The position numbers were made by a program, and so were the translations under genes. This document shows, piece by piece, positions 28,078 through 40,036 of a DNA stretch of 64,000 bases. Location of the stretch: NCBI GenBank assembly GCA_963662155.1, contig OY759263.1:9969081-10033080 (forward strand), written 5' to 3'. The stretch is from Lamellibrachia columna (Eukaryota; Annelida; Polychaeta; Sabellida; Siboglinidae). Position 1 is the stretch's first letter, and every line of letters starts with the position of its first letter. The notes beneath the pieces were generated by a model. The model was not told the origin of the DNA and ran no database searches. It saw only the letters and a list, made by a program, of their open reading frames with translations.

Positions 28078-28328
28078 GTGAGAAAGGACGATACATGTAT
28101 CGCGTCGCTTCTGGCAATAATGTTGTCAACTACGCCCAGAAATGTGAAGATTGGTATAACAGCCAGAGCCAAATCTTGTTGCTGATCCAAACGACCACCA
28201 CGCTATCATGTCCATGTGATCGAAGGCTGGCTAAAGGTGACAGAAGATGGAGAAAGGACAGAGACGTTACTGGATCAACAATGACCTGCTACTATCAAAG
28301 GAATCTGCGGGTCACAAAAGCTACCCAG
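28078..28328 (+). CDS. Exon 12: AMOP domain, first part
   Basis: 251 nt, phase 1-0, acceptor ctgttttgccag, donor gtgccc. After GEKGRYMYRVASG comes the AMOP start CEDWYNSQ, then LSCPCDRRLA and MTCYYQ. AMOP is an extracellular Cys-rich domain found in MUC4, SUSD2 and isthmin; here it follows NIDO as in MUC4 and SUSD2. Confidence 0.9.
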
Positions 28329-28736
28329 GTGCCCGATTAAGGGTCTATCATTACATAGACCAATTGTCATTCAATGACATAAAACCACCAGTGTTTATGT
28401 AAACTAATATGATAATCCATCTAAAAGCTGTAATGGGTTTACATTGTTGCACTGTATTTCTTATATTTTCTATTATTTACCAACACATATTCAACAATAT
28501 TTGCAATCTTCCTAATAGGAACAATTATAACATAATAGTATAATGATACAGTTTTTAATAGTAGTTTGTCCCATATATTAAGTTTCATTCGTTGAAGTAT
28601 GTGTATGTCACAGTAATAGAACAATGTGAAAGGCTCTAATCACCTCAATGAAGACTACATGTCGTGAGGCAAACAAGTTAGCATTATGAAGGAAGAGTAA
28701 AGCATGCCAACTAAAGCTTTGTTTGGTTTCCTGCAG

Positions 28737-28950
28737 TACTGCTGTTATGACACGCGGGGTTCCCTCCTCATCAGTGACGATGGTGCCGCAGGCCACATGT
28801 TTGCCTACCACCCAAGGTTCTTCCAGAACATGCATAAGAAATACGACCTGGAGCCGAAAGAGTGGTGTTGTTCTAACACGGACAACTGCTATTTGTACCT
28901 TGCTGCAAGACCTATCGACTACTGCAGGAAATACGCACCTCCATTCCTTG
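28737..28950 (+). CDS. Exon 13: AMOP domain, second part
   Basis: 214 nt, phase 0-1, acceptor ggtttcctgcag, donor gtaatt. Contains YCCYDTRGSLL, DLEPKEWCCSNTDNC and RPIDYCRKYAPP, the conserved CCY...G, CC, C and RP..C..Y.PP blocks of AMOP. Confidence 0.92.
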
Positions 28951-29680
28951 GTAATTCTTGTAAACATATATGTGCACATGATATATAACACGTAATTTTT
29001 GATTAGAGAGTACAAAAATTATGCATTAATGACAATGACAAGAATGCAAAATATTTTACCAATTGTTGGCAAAGAATACATCGTACCAACAATAACACTT
29101 ATTGATATTAAACAGAAATCACAACGCTAGCATCTGAATGCAAAAAATTGGCTGGTCTGACGTTTGAATAATTTTGAGCGTGATTGAGCATGCGTTGGCA
29201 TAGATACAATATTGTTTCGTCATGGAATCTAATTATTAATTTTTTGTAAATTATATCAGCCACTCCTGGATTTAGATATACCATGTAATCTTAACTGATG
29301 AACCTTGTTCTACACTAGGATATACTTTTATATTGTAATAGTTTCTAAAACATCAAAATGGTAGTGCTTAACTAAATTTGGCACTATATAAGTGTAATAT
29401 TTATTAATTATATATTTAAAAGAAACATAAGCTCCATGTATTTTTGAACAACCTACCGACACAGTGCATTTGCCATTTGGCTATAGAACACATGCTGTTT
29501 CAGGTAGAGACTAAAATAAACTTACAAATTTTCCATTTTCTATATGTCGACTGGTGTGTATATCCCTTATGCCAATATTGTCAGTAATGTAGATACCACG
29601 CAGGTTCATATAATTGTGTGTATGCCTTTGTCCGAGCTCGTGTCTCATGTTATCCCATCTGCTGTTGTCTTTCTGCACAG

Positions 29681-29917
29681 GCTGGTTCTTTGGGGACCCT
29701 CACATTCGCACACTGGATGGACTTGAGTACACCTTCAACGGACTTGGGGAGTACATGCTAATTGCAACAGATGGCAATGACTTCACCCTCCAGGGCCGCA
29801 CATTGCGAGCCCTCGATGGAGATAACAAGGCGATGCAGGCAACGGTGTTCAGCGCATTTGCAGCGAGGGATTCAGATTCTGACAGGTTCCATGTGCAAAT
29901 GAGCAAAAGCCGAAATG
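29681..29917 (+). CDS. Exon 14: VWD domain start with GDPH autocleavage motif
   Basis: 237 nt, phase 1-1, acceptor tctttctgcacag, donor gtaaag. Starts WFFGDPHIRTLDGLEYTFNG, the canonical VWD opening, then GEYMLI. GDPH is the sequence at which MUC2, MUC5AC and MUC4 are cleaved between D and P. The intron before it (28951-29680) holds only unique AT-rich sequence. Confidence 0.93.
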
Positions 29918-30190
29918 GTAAAGAATAAGACAATTCAATCTCAAATAAAATAACAACATGTATTCTGAGGAATAAACAAGCTACTGATTCTAGAGCTAAT
30001 GCTATTGAACCAGTATTGTTATGACATAATTCCTTTGTTTTGCATGATTGAAACAAATCTCCCAAGGTGATTTGAAGATTGTGTGTGCTTGCGTGTGCAC
30101 ATTTTCGAGTGGGTTATATGTCTCATTTTCTTTCTAACCTTCCTTGTACTTGTTTGATAATGTAAGGTCATGATGTATATGCTGTTCTAG

Positions 30191-30325
30191 GTTTCGTAAT
30201 CTATGTTGATGACAATGACATCACACCTTGGTTCACTGGTGCTGCCGACAATGCGGAGGAATCGTATAATGGGCTCTCAGTATCACGAAAGTCTGCTACG
30301 TCAGTCGAGGCAACCTTCTCATCGG
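30191..30325 (+). CDS. Exon 15: VWD domain, middle
   Basis: 135 nt, phase 1-1, acceptor gctgttctag, donor gtaagt. Reads GFVIYVDDNDITPWF then SYNGLSVSRKS. Frame and phase match both neighbours. Sequence similarity alone is weak, so the call rests on position and splicing. Confidence 0.82.
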
Positions 30326-30894
30326 GTAAGTTTGCATCATTGTGTACACAGCATTTGCAGTGCGATAATAAAGTGTAACCCGAATTACTTACTACCAGTG
30401 GCATAACGAAGCCAAGTGCCGCAGGGGGTAAGAATAAAAAATGCCGCCCCCCCCCCCCAAAAAAAAACCGTGCAGTAACGGAAAAGGTGTCACTAGTGAT
30501 ATTGTTACGTACACCAGTCTTGGCTAATGTCAATTGAGTTACATTTGACATATTCAAGCATGATTACTTCAATATTTATGTAATATAACAGCTATGTGTT
30601 CAGAATTCGTGTAGGCCACAACGTATAAATGTGTATGAATGTTGCTTAAGTAAAACAATCTCCCCAAAGTGCCGCCCCCAAAAAAGTGCTGCTTGGGGCA
30701 TTTGTCCCCCCCCCCGTTACACCAGTGCTTACTACTCCATACTCAAATGATTTAGCCTGCCGCGAATTCAGTTCGTTGATGTCCTAATATGTAGCGTGTG
30801 AAAAGTTTAAGTAATACGCACAGTCAGTTTAATCAAAAATGGATATATTTTTTAATCATCAAAACAATTGACTTTAGTCATTAAATCTGGTAAG

Positions 30895-32400
30895 GCTCAA
30901 AATAGATTTAACAAGATTTGCCCTCCAAGCCAAAGGCCCAGATGGCAAGTGGACAAGGAAGCCATTGGCTTATCGAAAGTCCATCAGTGTTCGTCTATGT
31001 GTAACCCGTCCTCCTGAGATATGTGTCCAACTTGTTTTTAAACATATTCACGCTGCTAGCGGTTATACAATCCGTAGATAATTTGTTCCATTCATTTACT
31101 GTCCTCTGAGAATGAGTACTTCCTGATATCCAATCTACACTGATCCTTTACTAACTTTACCTCATGTCCTCTAGTTCTGCTATCTTTCTTGAGAGAGAAA
31201 AACATATTTCTATAAAAAATTTTCATACCCATTCAATACCTTAAAAAAATTCAATCTGATCTCCTCTTAACCTCTTTGTCTCTAGAGTTATTAAACCACA
31301 TTCTGTCAGGCGTTCTTCAAAACTAAGGTCTCTCAGTTCTGGAATAATTTTAGTTGCTCTCGTCTGTATGCGTTCAAGTGTATATATATCCTTCTTACGA
31401 TATGGTCTCCATGCTTGTATACAGTATTCTAAATGAGGTCTAACTATTGCTCTATACAGAGGTATAATTAGCTTTTTATCCTTGTAAGTTATGTTTCTCC
31501 TAATCAACCCAAGAATTTGATTACCCTTTGAAGCTGCAATACCACACTGCTCTGAAACTTTCATATCAGCACTTATTGTAACTCCTAAGTCCTTTTCTTT
31601 TACAGTAGTACCCAGAACAGTATCTCCCATTTTATAGTTTAAATCCAAGTTCCCATGTCCTGTATGTAGGCATTTACATTTCCCAAAATTGAACAACATC
31701 TGCCATTTCTCAGACCATTTCACTAATCTGTCTAGATCGTTTTGTAAATGTTGTTTATCACCATCAGTGTTAACCTTTCTAAACACTTTTGTGTCATTTG
31801 CAAATTTGAGTACGTTGTTATATTGTCATCCAAGTCATTGATATATATTAAGAATAATAAAGGTCCTAATACTGATCCTTGTGGTACTCCACTCAAAACT
31901 GATTTCCAGTTTCCATCTACTACAATATGCTGTCAGCCAATGTTCTATCCAGTCAATTAAGCCATCCCCGATACCATGGGCTTTTAATTTAAGTAGTAAT
32001 CTTTGATGTGGCACTTTGTCAAAAGCTTTCTGAAAATCTAAGTAGATAATATCTACTGGCGATCCCTCATCAGTCCACTTAGTGATTTCTTCAAAAAAAC
32101 ATAACATTTGTTAAGCATGACCTCGCTTTTAGGAATCCATGTTGAGATGAATTTAATAATTTATGCCTATCAAGGAAGTCCACCATATGATCTTTAATTA
32201 ACCTTTCTAATAATTTACAAATCACTAATGTTAAACTCACTGGTCTGTAATTCTCTGACTTATTTCTCGAACCCTTTTTAGATAATGGTATGATGTTTGC
32301 TTCATTCCTTTCAAAAGGAACAACTCCCTCTTTTAATGATAAGTTGAACACTTGCAAAATAGTGGATATCCAAAATGGTAAACACTTCATGGGATGCCTT
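30895..32400 (-). mobile_element. CR1 LINE copy, 5' truncated and frame-broken
   Basis: On the - strand the RT reads SENYRPVSLTLVICKLLERL, DIIYLDFQKAFDKVPHQRLL and LVKWSEKWQMLFNFGKC in at least three frames with stops between. Compared with the copy at 51.7 kb it has lost the catalytic FADD segment (near 31800) to deletion. The element 3' end is at gatttaacaagatttgcc (30905). Confidence 0.85.
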
Positions 32401-32947
32401 AAATTCCCTCCTCTCACCAATCACATGACAAAGTTATGTAATTTCACCAAGAGCGAAATTCGTTAGTTTTCAGCATTTCCATTTTCACTTCAATAAACTT
32501 TGAATCAAGCATTAAACAGTTTGTCTGATGATTTCACACAAGCTATATACAAAAGTTGCACAAACTAGCTAGCATGTCGTAGTGGATACTAGGTAGGTTT
32601 GAATTTCCGCAAAATGAATTTGAAATGAGGCAAGCAAAAAATTTAGAAGGGACCTTTAAGGTTTAAATTTTTACATAATACTGAGAATTTATGCATATAA
32701 CCTATAGATGGTAAATATGTGTAATAACCATAATTTCTACTCACCTAGTTACCATACCATTGTCTTTCATGTTACTGTGTGTAAATTGTAAATCGCACAT
32801 TTCCATTGATGTCCTCAGTGCATCCATTGGTGATTCGAGAAACCGATGTTAATCTGACTTTGTTTACTCATCACAACATTCATATTTGTCTTTATTCATA
32901 GACCTGAAGCAATCAAAACAACAACTCATTCAACAGTAACATTACAA

Positions 32948-32948
<1 letters not shown>

Positions 32949-33010
<62 letters not shown>
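32949..33010. repeat. (TA)n microsatellite
   Basis: About 62 bp of pure TA repeat in the intron before exon 16. Confidence 0.95.
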
Positions 33011-33015
<5 letters not shown>

Positions 33016-33274
33016 GTAATCTCAACCAATTTTACCCTCTGTGTGAATTTGTAAAATATTTAATAGATACACTAACCTTCATAGCTTGATAGGAATAGTA
33101 ATGCAGGTGTCAACTAATATAGATTTATTGAATTTGGTTAAAAATGACAAGTTATGTTTGTAGCAAATTTGTTTTCGGTTGGTCTATTGTTATTGATTAT
33201 TGTTATTGATTATTGTTATTGATTATGGCTGTCAGCTTCATGTGTTTAACTCAGCTGTTGAACGAATCATGCAG

Positions 33275-33475
33275 GTTTCACACTGGCCATTGGGGTGAAC
33301 GCCGAGCAGTTGGACATCACTGTTGGAGCTCCACCTGAATTCATGAACAAGACACGTGGTCTGATGGGGGTGTTCAACAGTGACCCCAACGATGACCTGC
33401 TGCCGGCCGATGGTGGAGCTGTGCTGAAGTCAAACGCAAGCGAGAGGGACATTTTCTCAAAATTCGGACAGACAT
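33275..33475 (+). CDS. Exon 16: VWD domain, C-terminal part
   Basis: 201 nt, phase 1-1, acceptor aatcatgcag, donor gttagt. Reads TRGLMGVFNSDPNDDLLPAD, the VWD G.MG.FN.D..DD....DG block, and ends FGQT. The Trp codon split over the next intron gives FGQTW, as in MUC4-like proteins. Two N-glycosylation sequons (NKT, NAS). Confidence 0.92.
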
Positions 33476-33776
33476 GTTAGTACATGAGTTAGTGGTGATG
33501 GAAATGTTCAGTGAATGTAATTTTGAAACATGTGGTGATAATGTAATGAAAGTAACCGTGATGTTGAAAGGGAAGTAAGCTAGGCCTAGTATTGGGGTTT
33601 ACAAGTATTATCAGGAATACTGACTTTGTCATTGTTTGTTTCAAACCAATGTGTCAGGTTATGAATGTTTCACAGGGTCATCATTATTTGATGTGAAAAT
33701 TGAAGACCAAATATTGTTTGTGCGGAAGTTGCTGAAGCTGTATTTACTGTATGAAATGTTATATTGTTTGTCTTAG

Positions 33777-33965
33777 GGCGCATCGAGAGGGCAGACTCAC
33801 TCTTCAAATATACTGATGGCAACAGTTTTGAAACGTTTGATAAAACTGATTTTGAACCACTTTTCTTGCAAGAGGTTCTTGATAAAATGAGTGATACAGA
33901 CCGGACAAACGCACAGGACAAATGCAAAGGCAACAACGAATGTATCTTTGATCTTGCTGTCACTG
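33777..33965 (+). CDS. Exon 17: conserved region after VWD
   Basis: 189 nt, phase 1-1, acceptor tttgtcttag, donor gtaagt. Contains ERADSLFKYTDGNSFETF then TDFEPLF and CKGNNECIFDLAVTG. The SLF.Y and C..N..C.+D pattern follows VWD in MUC4 and SUSD2-type proteins, so this is the C-terminal extension of that module. Confidence 0.88.
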
Positions 33966-34742
33966 GTAAGTACTTCATGGTCTTGTAATGTTGTTAAGTA
34001 GACAAGCATATTTCCCTAACTAGTTTTGTAGTCAGCAAATGATAGTTAGTCAGAAATAAGTATTTGATTTCCTAATGTAACATTATGTTATAGTTAAGCA
34101 ATCATTCCCGTGTTGTGGAGGAAATAGGGTTTACATTTGTAGTTGGATTAACGAAAGAACATTATAATAACCCAAATGTAATACTTTTCATCTCTGGTGT
34201 GCGTGTGATTGACAATTGTGGAAGACAAGTTTGTACTTTACATCAGTTCTCAGTTCTTCCATAACTATTCTCATTGAGGTCATATATATTTATAAATGTG
34301 TGCCATGAAATGGGAAAGGAAAGGTCAAAATTGTAGTGCAGATTTATATATGGCTATATGTCAAACATATGTAATTATCTGGTCGAATGTGTTTTCGTGT
34401 CTCACATGCTCATTGCATGTCTACTTACTGTAGACATGCAATGAATATAAAAGCACAACAATAACTACTACATTAATTCCTTAGTTTGGTTGAATACATA
34501 TGAATAATAAAAGGGGTTCATGATTATCACTTCACGTATCAGTATCACAAGTAGCTAAACAAGTAGTTACAAGTAACTTATTATGCATTTGTATTAAAAT
34601 ATGAAGTGGCGGAAAGGTAAAACAATCAATTGTTTAAACACCATTGCAAGATAAATGTGTCCAAGTAAACAATATGTATTTTTAACAATTACCAGTTTAT
34701 TTATATCTAATTGTTTTGCTAGTTAGAAGGTTCATGTTTCAG

Positions 34743-34811
34743 GCAAGGAGGAGGCAGCTGAAGCAACATTGGCTACAAACACCAAAAACACAGAAGATGC
34801 TCAAACACTAG
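34743..34811 (+). CDS. Exon 18: short linker
   Basis: 69 nt, phase 1-1, acceptor catgtttcag, donor gtatga. Reads KEEAAEATLATNTKN, rich in Ala, Glu and Thr. No domain; it completes the helix-like tail of the VWD extension and links to the cadherin-like domain. Confidence 0.72.
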   Translation, partial: ARRRQLKQHWLQTPKTQKMLKH

Positions 34812-35049
34812 GTATGAGTGATGATGTCCAGGAACATTGAACTGAGTGTCTGACATCACAAACCTCTAGCAGGCAAACAATGACTTAAACAAAAGCCACG
34901 AATTGTACTTCAATTCCCTAAAACGTTTTAAATCAAATATCAAAGCATAGTTATTTATGACAACATTCATGCACAGATTAGTTGTAAAATAACTTAAAAT
35001 CTTATCCTATGTCATGTGCATGTTGCTAGCTTTCTCCAATAGTACCATG

Positions 35050-35379
35050 TTTATGTGAACCTTTGGACCATGCCTCCACCCGTGGCATGTGTATGTGAAC
35101 CTTTAGACCATGCCTCCACCCGTGGCATGTGTGTGTGAACCTTTGGACCATGCCTCCACCCGTGGCATGTGTATGTAAACTTTTGTTTCATGCCTCCACC
35201 TATGGCATATATATATGAACTTTTAGACCATGCTTCCACCTATGGATATATATATATATATATATATATGAACTTTTGGACCATACCTCCACCTATGGCA
35301 TATATATGTGAACTTTTGGACCATACCTCCACCTATGGCATATATATATGAACTTTTAGACCATGCTCCCACCTATGGC

Positions 35380-35439
<60 letters not shown>

Positions 35440-35640
35440 CTTTTGGACCATACCTCCACCTATGGCATATATATGTGAACTTTTGGACCATGCTTCCACC
35501 TATGGCATATATATGTGAACTGTTGAACCATGCTTCTACCTATGGCATATGTATGTGAACTTTTGGACCATGGTTCCATATATGACATATATATGTGAAC
35601 TATTGGACCATGCCTCCACTAATGACATGTAAGTGTGGAC
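35050..35640 (+). repeat. About 40-bp tandem repeat with embedded (AT)n, about 13 copies
   Basis: The unit is approximately gaacctttggaccatgcctc plus cacccgtggcatgtgtatgt. Copies drift toward gaacttttggaccata and cacctatggcatatatat to the right, and AT tracts expand within them at about 35248-35268 and 35380-35436. It fills most of the intron between exons 18 and 19. Confidence 0.9.
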
Positions 35641-35749
35641 CTTCCGGCTATGCTGTTTTTAGGCATTGATAATATGAATAATGCAAACACCTTTCCATGA
35701 TCCCAAAGACACATTAGCAGATCTCTCACAATGCGTTAATATGTTTCAG

Positions 35750-35957
35750 CAAATCACAGTCCAGTTATCAGTGTCACCTCAGTGGTAAACGCGACACTCG
35801 GTGACAAACTGATAATCGACGTGAAGGTCTCTGATGCTGACGATGGTGACAAGGTCACATTGCAACTGGAGTCTGACCTTCCCGCTGGAGCAGTTTTTGA
35901 CAACTCGACAGGGATCTTTACATGGACACCAACTACCAAGGAAGCCGTTAACATCTC
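35750..35957 (+). CDS. Exon 19: cadherin-like / He_PIG domain, first part
   Basis: 208 nt, phase 1-2, acceptor aatatgtttcag, donor gtaacg. Contains NHSPVISV, DVKVSDADDGDKVTLQL and FDNSTGIFTWTPTTKEAVN. This is the Ig-fold type with DADxGDxV and xxTGxFxWTP motifs (dystroglycan/cadherin-like or putative-Ig). Sequons NAT, NST and NIS are visible. Confidence 0.88.
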
Positions 35958-36570
35958 GTAACGTCGCTTACAAATTGACACATCTTGCTGCAGCTGTGCA
36001 CTGCTGGAATGATTTGATTCAGTGCACTGATGGACAATTTGCAGCTTTTACATTATCGCACGCAGGAATGAATGATCACATGCTAACAGGTGCATTACTA
36101 ACAATACGCTTCTCGCTGACAAATTATCTAACATTGTTAAATTTGATTTGTTTTAATTATGCACACATCATAAAACTCACACAAAAGGAACGAGAGCTAA
36201 GTGGACGGGTAATTTCATTTAAATATGTTGTAAATTTCACATTGATGTAGTTTTTTATGTTATATTGTACAAACAATGCCATACCATCAAGATTTTCTCT
36301 CATTAATCATCCACACTTTCATATATCTTATGTCATAACATAGCATGCCATCTTTGTGCATTTGCAGAGAAAAGCTGATTGAAAGCATTACAATGTGTGC
36401 ATTATATTTTGGTATCAGTGACTAAATATTGCAAATTGGTTTTTAAGAATGTAAAATATCTGACCACTTGTGATATCATATGTTTGCTATCATTGTTATT
36501 ACTATTACTATTATTTTCTTGTTGTTCTTTTGATTACCTGTTATTATCTGTGTCCTGTAATTTGACACAG

Positions 36571-36740
36571 GTTCAGCGCAAGTGATGATAGGGGTGGCAT
36601 CGCACCAACAGCAGTTGTGACAGTGAACCTGTGTGACTGTTCAGTCAATGGCGATTGTCTCTTTGGTGAAGTGGCTGAAGGCGAGAAACTGGCATCTACA
36701 TTTCGAATTGTTGCCTGCAAATGCCATGTAGGATACACAG
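36571..36740 (+). CDS. Exon 20: end of cadherin-like domain plus EGF-like module
   Basis: 170 nt, phase 2-1, acceptor atttgacacag, donor gtaaac. Starts FSASDDRGGIAPTAVVTVN (last strand of the cadherin-like fold), then LCDCSVNGDCLFG and CKCHVGYTG (EGF-type Cys pattern with a long middle loop). Confidence 0.88.
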
Positions 36741-36944
36741 GTAAACATCTTGAAAAAATATGGAATACATATATGTCTAATATTCAATTTTTATTTATTT
36801 TAACTAAATGTCACATGCAGCGTTAACTAATTTGCGTATTTAGGGCTGTGTATGCCAAATGACCTGATGATGATCAGGTATAAGCTGGTTAGCAAATAGT
36901 GTATCGAGGAGGCAGCTAATTGGTATTATTCATTGTATCTGGTG

Positions 36945-37065
36945 GGTGTGTTCTAACATCTTAAGAACGAGAGTGAGGAATGGGGGAGTGGAGACATCTG
37001 GTGGAGACAGTAGTGAAACAGGATCAGTGATGGAAGAAGAAAAAAAATCGAGGACCATTATCGTT
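36945..37065 (+). mobile_element. LINE 3'-end fragment
   Basis: gaatgggggagtggagac, atggaagaagaaaaaa and tcgaggacc match the end of the fragment at 47.7-48.0 kb (gatgggggagtggagat, aatggaagaagacaaa, cgaggacc). Too short to classify. Confidence 0.45.
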
Positions 37066-37102
37066 GTTATTTAAAAATGTGTAAAATTGTGACCTGTTGC
37101 AG

Positions 37103-37264
37103 GCAGTACTTGTGCTGACGACATAGACGGTTGTGAGGACAATCCTTGCACAGTGGGTACTAACTGTACTGACCTGACGCCAACTCAACAGTCAACACAG
37201 AGCAAGGCCTTCGAATGTAGCGACTGTCCAAATGGCTACTTTGAAGACGATGGCATCTGTGTTG
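37103..37264 (+). CDS. Exon 21: EGF-like module
   Basis: 162 nt, phase 1-1, acceptor acctgttgcag, donor gttcgt (weak). Reads CADDIDGCEDNPCTVGTNC, then a longer loop with TPTQQSTQSKAFEC and CPNGYFEDDGIC. Cys-rich EGF-type module with an insertion. Confidence 0.8.
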
Positions 37265-37291
37265 GTTCGTACAATTATTTAGAATAAACAG

Positions 37292-37394
37292 CAGAGTACA
37301 GTGATAAATGGCACCATTTCCTTTATTAGTATATTTTTTTTCAGAGTACAGTGATAAATGGCACCATTTCCTTTATTAGTATATTTTTTTTCAG
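37292..37394 (+). repeat. 50-bp perfect duplication
   Basis: cagagtacagtgataaatgg through tatattttttt occurs twice in tandem without visible differences, just downstream of exon 21. Confidence 0.95.
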
Positions 37395-37734
37395 TAAACA
37401 GTGTGTTATTTAATAATTATATTCTTGAACGAATGGTTGATTTAAAGTGACAATAAAGGGTGTCTGCCAGCCATAAACACAGGTAACAACTTCCATATAA
37501 GCATATACTTAACGCAGCTGCTCTTTTGCTTTCTCACGTGTGGCAGCCTAATAGCATTCCATCTTTATGCATGATATACAACATATGTTATGTTAATTAA
37601 TCAGTTAATTCCTCACAATATGTTTGATGTTGTGGATAAGATAGGAGCAAATGTACTCGTGTTTTTCCCGAATACCAGTATTCGAGCAAGCAGGTATTTG
37701 TCTCTGGAACAAAGTGTCAATGTTCTGCTTGCAG

Positions 37735-37869
37735 ATGTCAACGAGTGTGAACAGACAAGTCCACCTCCCTCCTGCACAGATATTGAGCTCTGTGTTAACA
37801 CGCCTGGTGGTTTCACCTGCATGTGCAAGCCAGGCTACAGGAAGAAAACAAACGAAGGCGCCTGCGAAG
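37735..37869 (+). CDS. Exon 22: calcium-binding EGF
   Basis: 135 nt, phase 1-1, acceptor ctgcttgcag, donor gtatct. Reads DVNECEQTSPPPSC then CVNTPGGFTCMCKPGY. Fibrillin-like EGF-CA spacing. Confidence 0.9.
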
Positions 37870-38186
37870 GTATCTGTAATTTAAATGTAGTGACTATTAT
37901 TTTGTGTTATGTAGTGTCAGGTTGATGCCAACTGGTATATAAAGTCAACGAGTAGACTAATACTTGCTTTGAGTTCGCAACATCTCTTCTTTACTCAATG
38001 TTAAGTCGTCATAGGCCTTAAGTCGTTATAGGTGATGAGGTAAGGTGATGGTTGTTGCAAGTGCGTTGGAGACTTGTTTGACTGGCTATGCTGTTATGGT
38101 TGATAGACAAGTTCGATTAGACATTCACAAGTGGAATGCATACATGGATATGTCTCTTCATCAATGATGCAATGTCATATTGAGAA

Positions 38187-38247
38187 CCTGTTTGAAATTA
38201 TCCTCGCTACTTATGTAAGATATATATATATATGGTGTCAACCATGT

Positions 38248-38291
<44 letters not shown>

Positions 38292-38360
38292 ACATGGTTG
38301 ACACCATATATATATATATATATATATCTTACATAAGTAGCGAGGATAATTTCAAACAGG
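38187..38360. repeat. Large near-perfect palindrome with (AT)n centre
   Basis: The left arm cctgtttgaaattatcctcg ... cttatgtaaga, (TA)n, ggtgtcaaccatgtggc, (AT)n is followed by its exact reverse complement, ending ggataatttcaaacagg at 38360. Unique arm segments (33 nt and 17 nt) match without error; only AT tract lengths differ. A third copy of gccacatggttgacacc lies at 38383-38399, 17 bp before exon 23. Could extrude a cruciform. Confidence 0.93.
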
Positions 38361-38416
38361 TATATATATATATATATATATATGCCACATGGTTGACACC
38401 ATTGCTTGTTGTGCAG

Positions 38417-38542
38417 ATATCGATGAATGTACTGAGAAATCATCTGGCTGTGAGCAGAAATGTGACAATTCTCCTGGAAGTTTCCAGTGCTCTTGCAGTG
38501 GTGGATATACCATCAACAGTGATGGTATAACTTGCAAGCAAG
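38417..38542 (+). CDS. Exon 23: calcium-binding EGF
   Basis: 126 nt, phase 1-1, acceptor cttgttgtgcag, donor gttagt. Reads DIDECTEKSSGCEQKC then NSPGSFQCSCSGGYTINSDG. Fibrillin-like EGF-CA. Confidence 0.9.
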
Positions 38543-38824
38543 GTTAGTCACTACAACGTGATGCAGAAACAAATACTATTTATAGTCAATAATTTGCACT
38601 CAATAAAACATTACGAAATAATATGAACTAACAAAATTGGTTAATAGATCCAAATGTATTACATTGAATTGTATTAAGATCACTGACATTTAATTATATT
38701 TGTTCATAATGGTTTAACAATATACGTGTTGCCAACAATGCTGCTTTGTTATTTCAGCACCAAAGAACAAACACTGGTTGAACGAACGTTATAATAAAGA
38801 TGTAGTTGTACGAAATTTGCACAC

Positions 38825-39800
38825 CAGGGATGGGTCAAGTACATGGGCAATGTACTTAAGTACAAGTACTTTCAATTTTGTCAAGTACAAATCCAAGTAC
38901 TCGTCTAAAAAATATAGACAAGTACTTTGTGAAAAATTTAAGTACAAGTACAAAGTACTTTGAAAATGTTTGTCAAGTACATCGAACGCTACATTTATGT
39001 TTCATAATGGTGAAGGTCAAAGCGATGAAAACACAAAAGCAGCAGTATTATGCATGTGCCGGGTATTTATCATCAACATATCTGAACAGATTGCAATTGA
39101 TTGATTAATTATCCTAAGCCAAGTTAATTATGTCTACCACAAGACAAGTTAATTGTAGGCTTCGGATCATCTGAAGCCACTGTAGCTGATCAAGAGATCA
39201 GTTAGTTTATCCAATGTAATTGACTCATGGCTTCAAATAATCCTAAGTCATTGATAATGTATGTATGATTGATTGAAGGGTTCAATGGCTAAATATCAGC
39301 TGATATGAATGTAACTGCTTATACTGCTCCTCCCCTTAAAGGATCCCTTTATGCATATAAACCAATCAACATCCAGCATTGCCCTTAGCTATTCATTGAT
39401 GGACAGTGTGATCAATTACTATGGTCATCATTACAGTTGATTAACTATGTATTATTACCACTTGTTATTGTAAACATTGCACCATCATTTATGTTTCATG
39501 TCCTGATGCTTTGTGCAAAATAACAATAAACATACGGTCATTTTCATTGCAGAAATTTTTTGTACCATCATGACGCTTTGTGAGAAAGAAAAAAACAGTA
39601 AACACTCGGTCATTTTCACTGTAGCCATTTTTTCCAATTCCTGAGATATTTAACTAAAAAAAAAAAAATTGGAAAAGTACTTGCCAAGTCCATGTACTTT
39701 GATGGTCAAGCACAACTTCAAGTACTGCATTCAGCAAAATGTCAAGTACAAGTACAGTACTTGCTGTACTTAAGTACTCGAGTACTTGAACCTATCCCTG
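38825..39800. mobile_element. hAT MITE with perfect 8-bp target-site duplication
   Basis: Ends are cagggatgggtcaagtac (left) and gtacttgaacctatccctg (right), inverted. Both sides are flanked by ttgcacac (38817-38824 and 39801-39808), the 8-bp duplication expected of hAT. Subterminal zones are dense in aagtac/gtactt motifs in both orientations. The interior lacks transposase coding. Confidence 0.9.
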
Positions 39801-39895
39801 TTGCACACAATACATTGAGATTATACACTAATAAAATATCGGTGGTTGCTGTTCTTCCCTGTCATGTATGTTTACATATTCAAGTGAATTTTCAG

Positions 39896-40036
39896 ATGCC
39901 AACCTTAACACGCAGTGCAAGAATGACAAACCCGATTGTAAGCAAGGCTGCCGTTTCAAATCTGGCCAATCCGGCCCTGTGGAGTGTTTCTGCAATGATG
40001 GCTTCTCACTTGGCACCGACGACAAGTCTTGTGATG
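39896..40036 (+). CDS. Exon 24: EGF-like module
   Basis: 141 nt, phase 1-1, acceptor gaattttcag, donor gtaagg. Reads CKNDKPDCKQGCRFKSGQSG then VECFCNDGFSLGTDDKSC. EGF-like Cys order with an unusual first loop. The exon begins about 95 bp after the hAT MITE. Confidence 0.85.

Larger units (their letters stand above)
30326..33274 (+). other. Intron inside the VWD domain (2.9 kb)
   Basis: Holds polyC/polyA-like junk at about 30440-30470 and 30680-30715 (two similar blocks with tgccgcccc), a 5'-truncated antisense CR1, and a (TA)n tract at 32949-33010. No coding segments apart from CR1 were seen. Confidence 0.75.
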
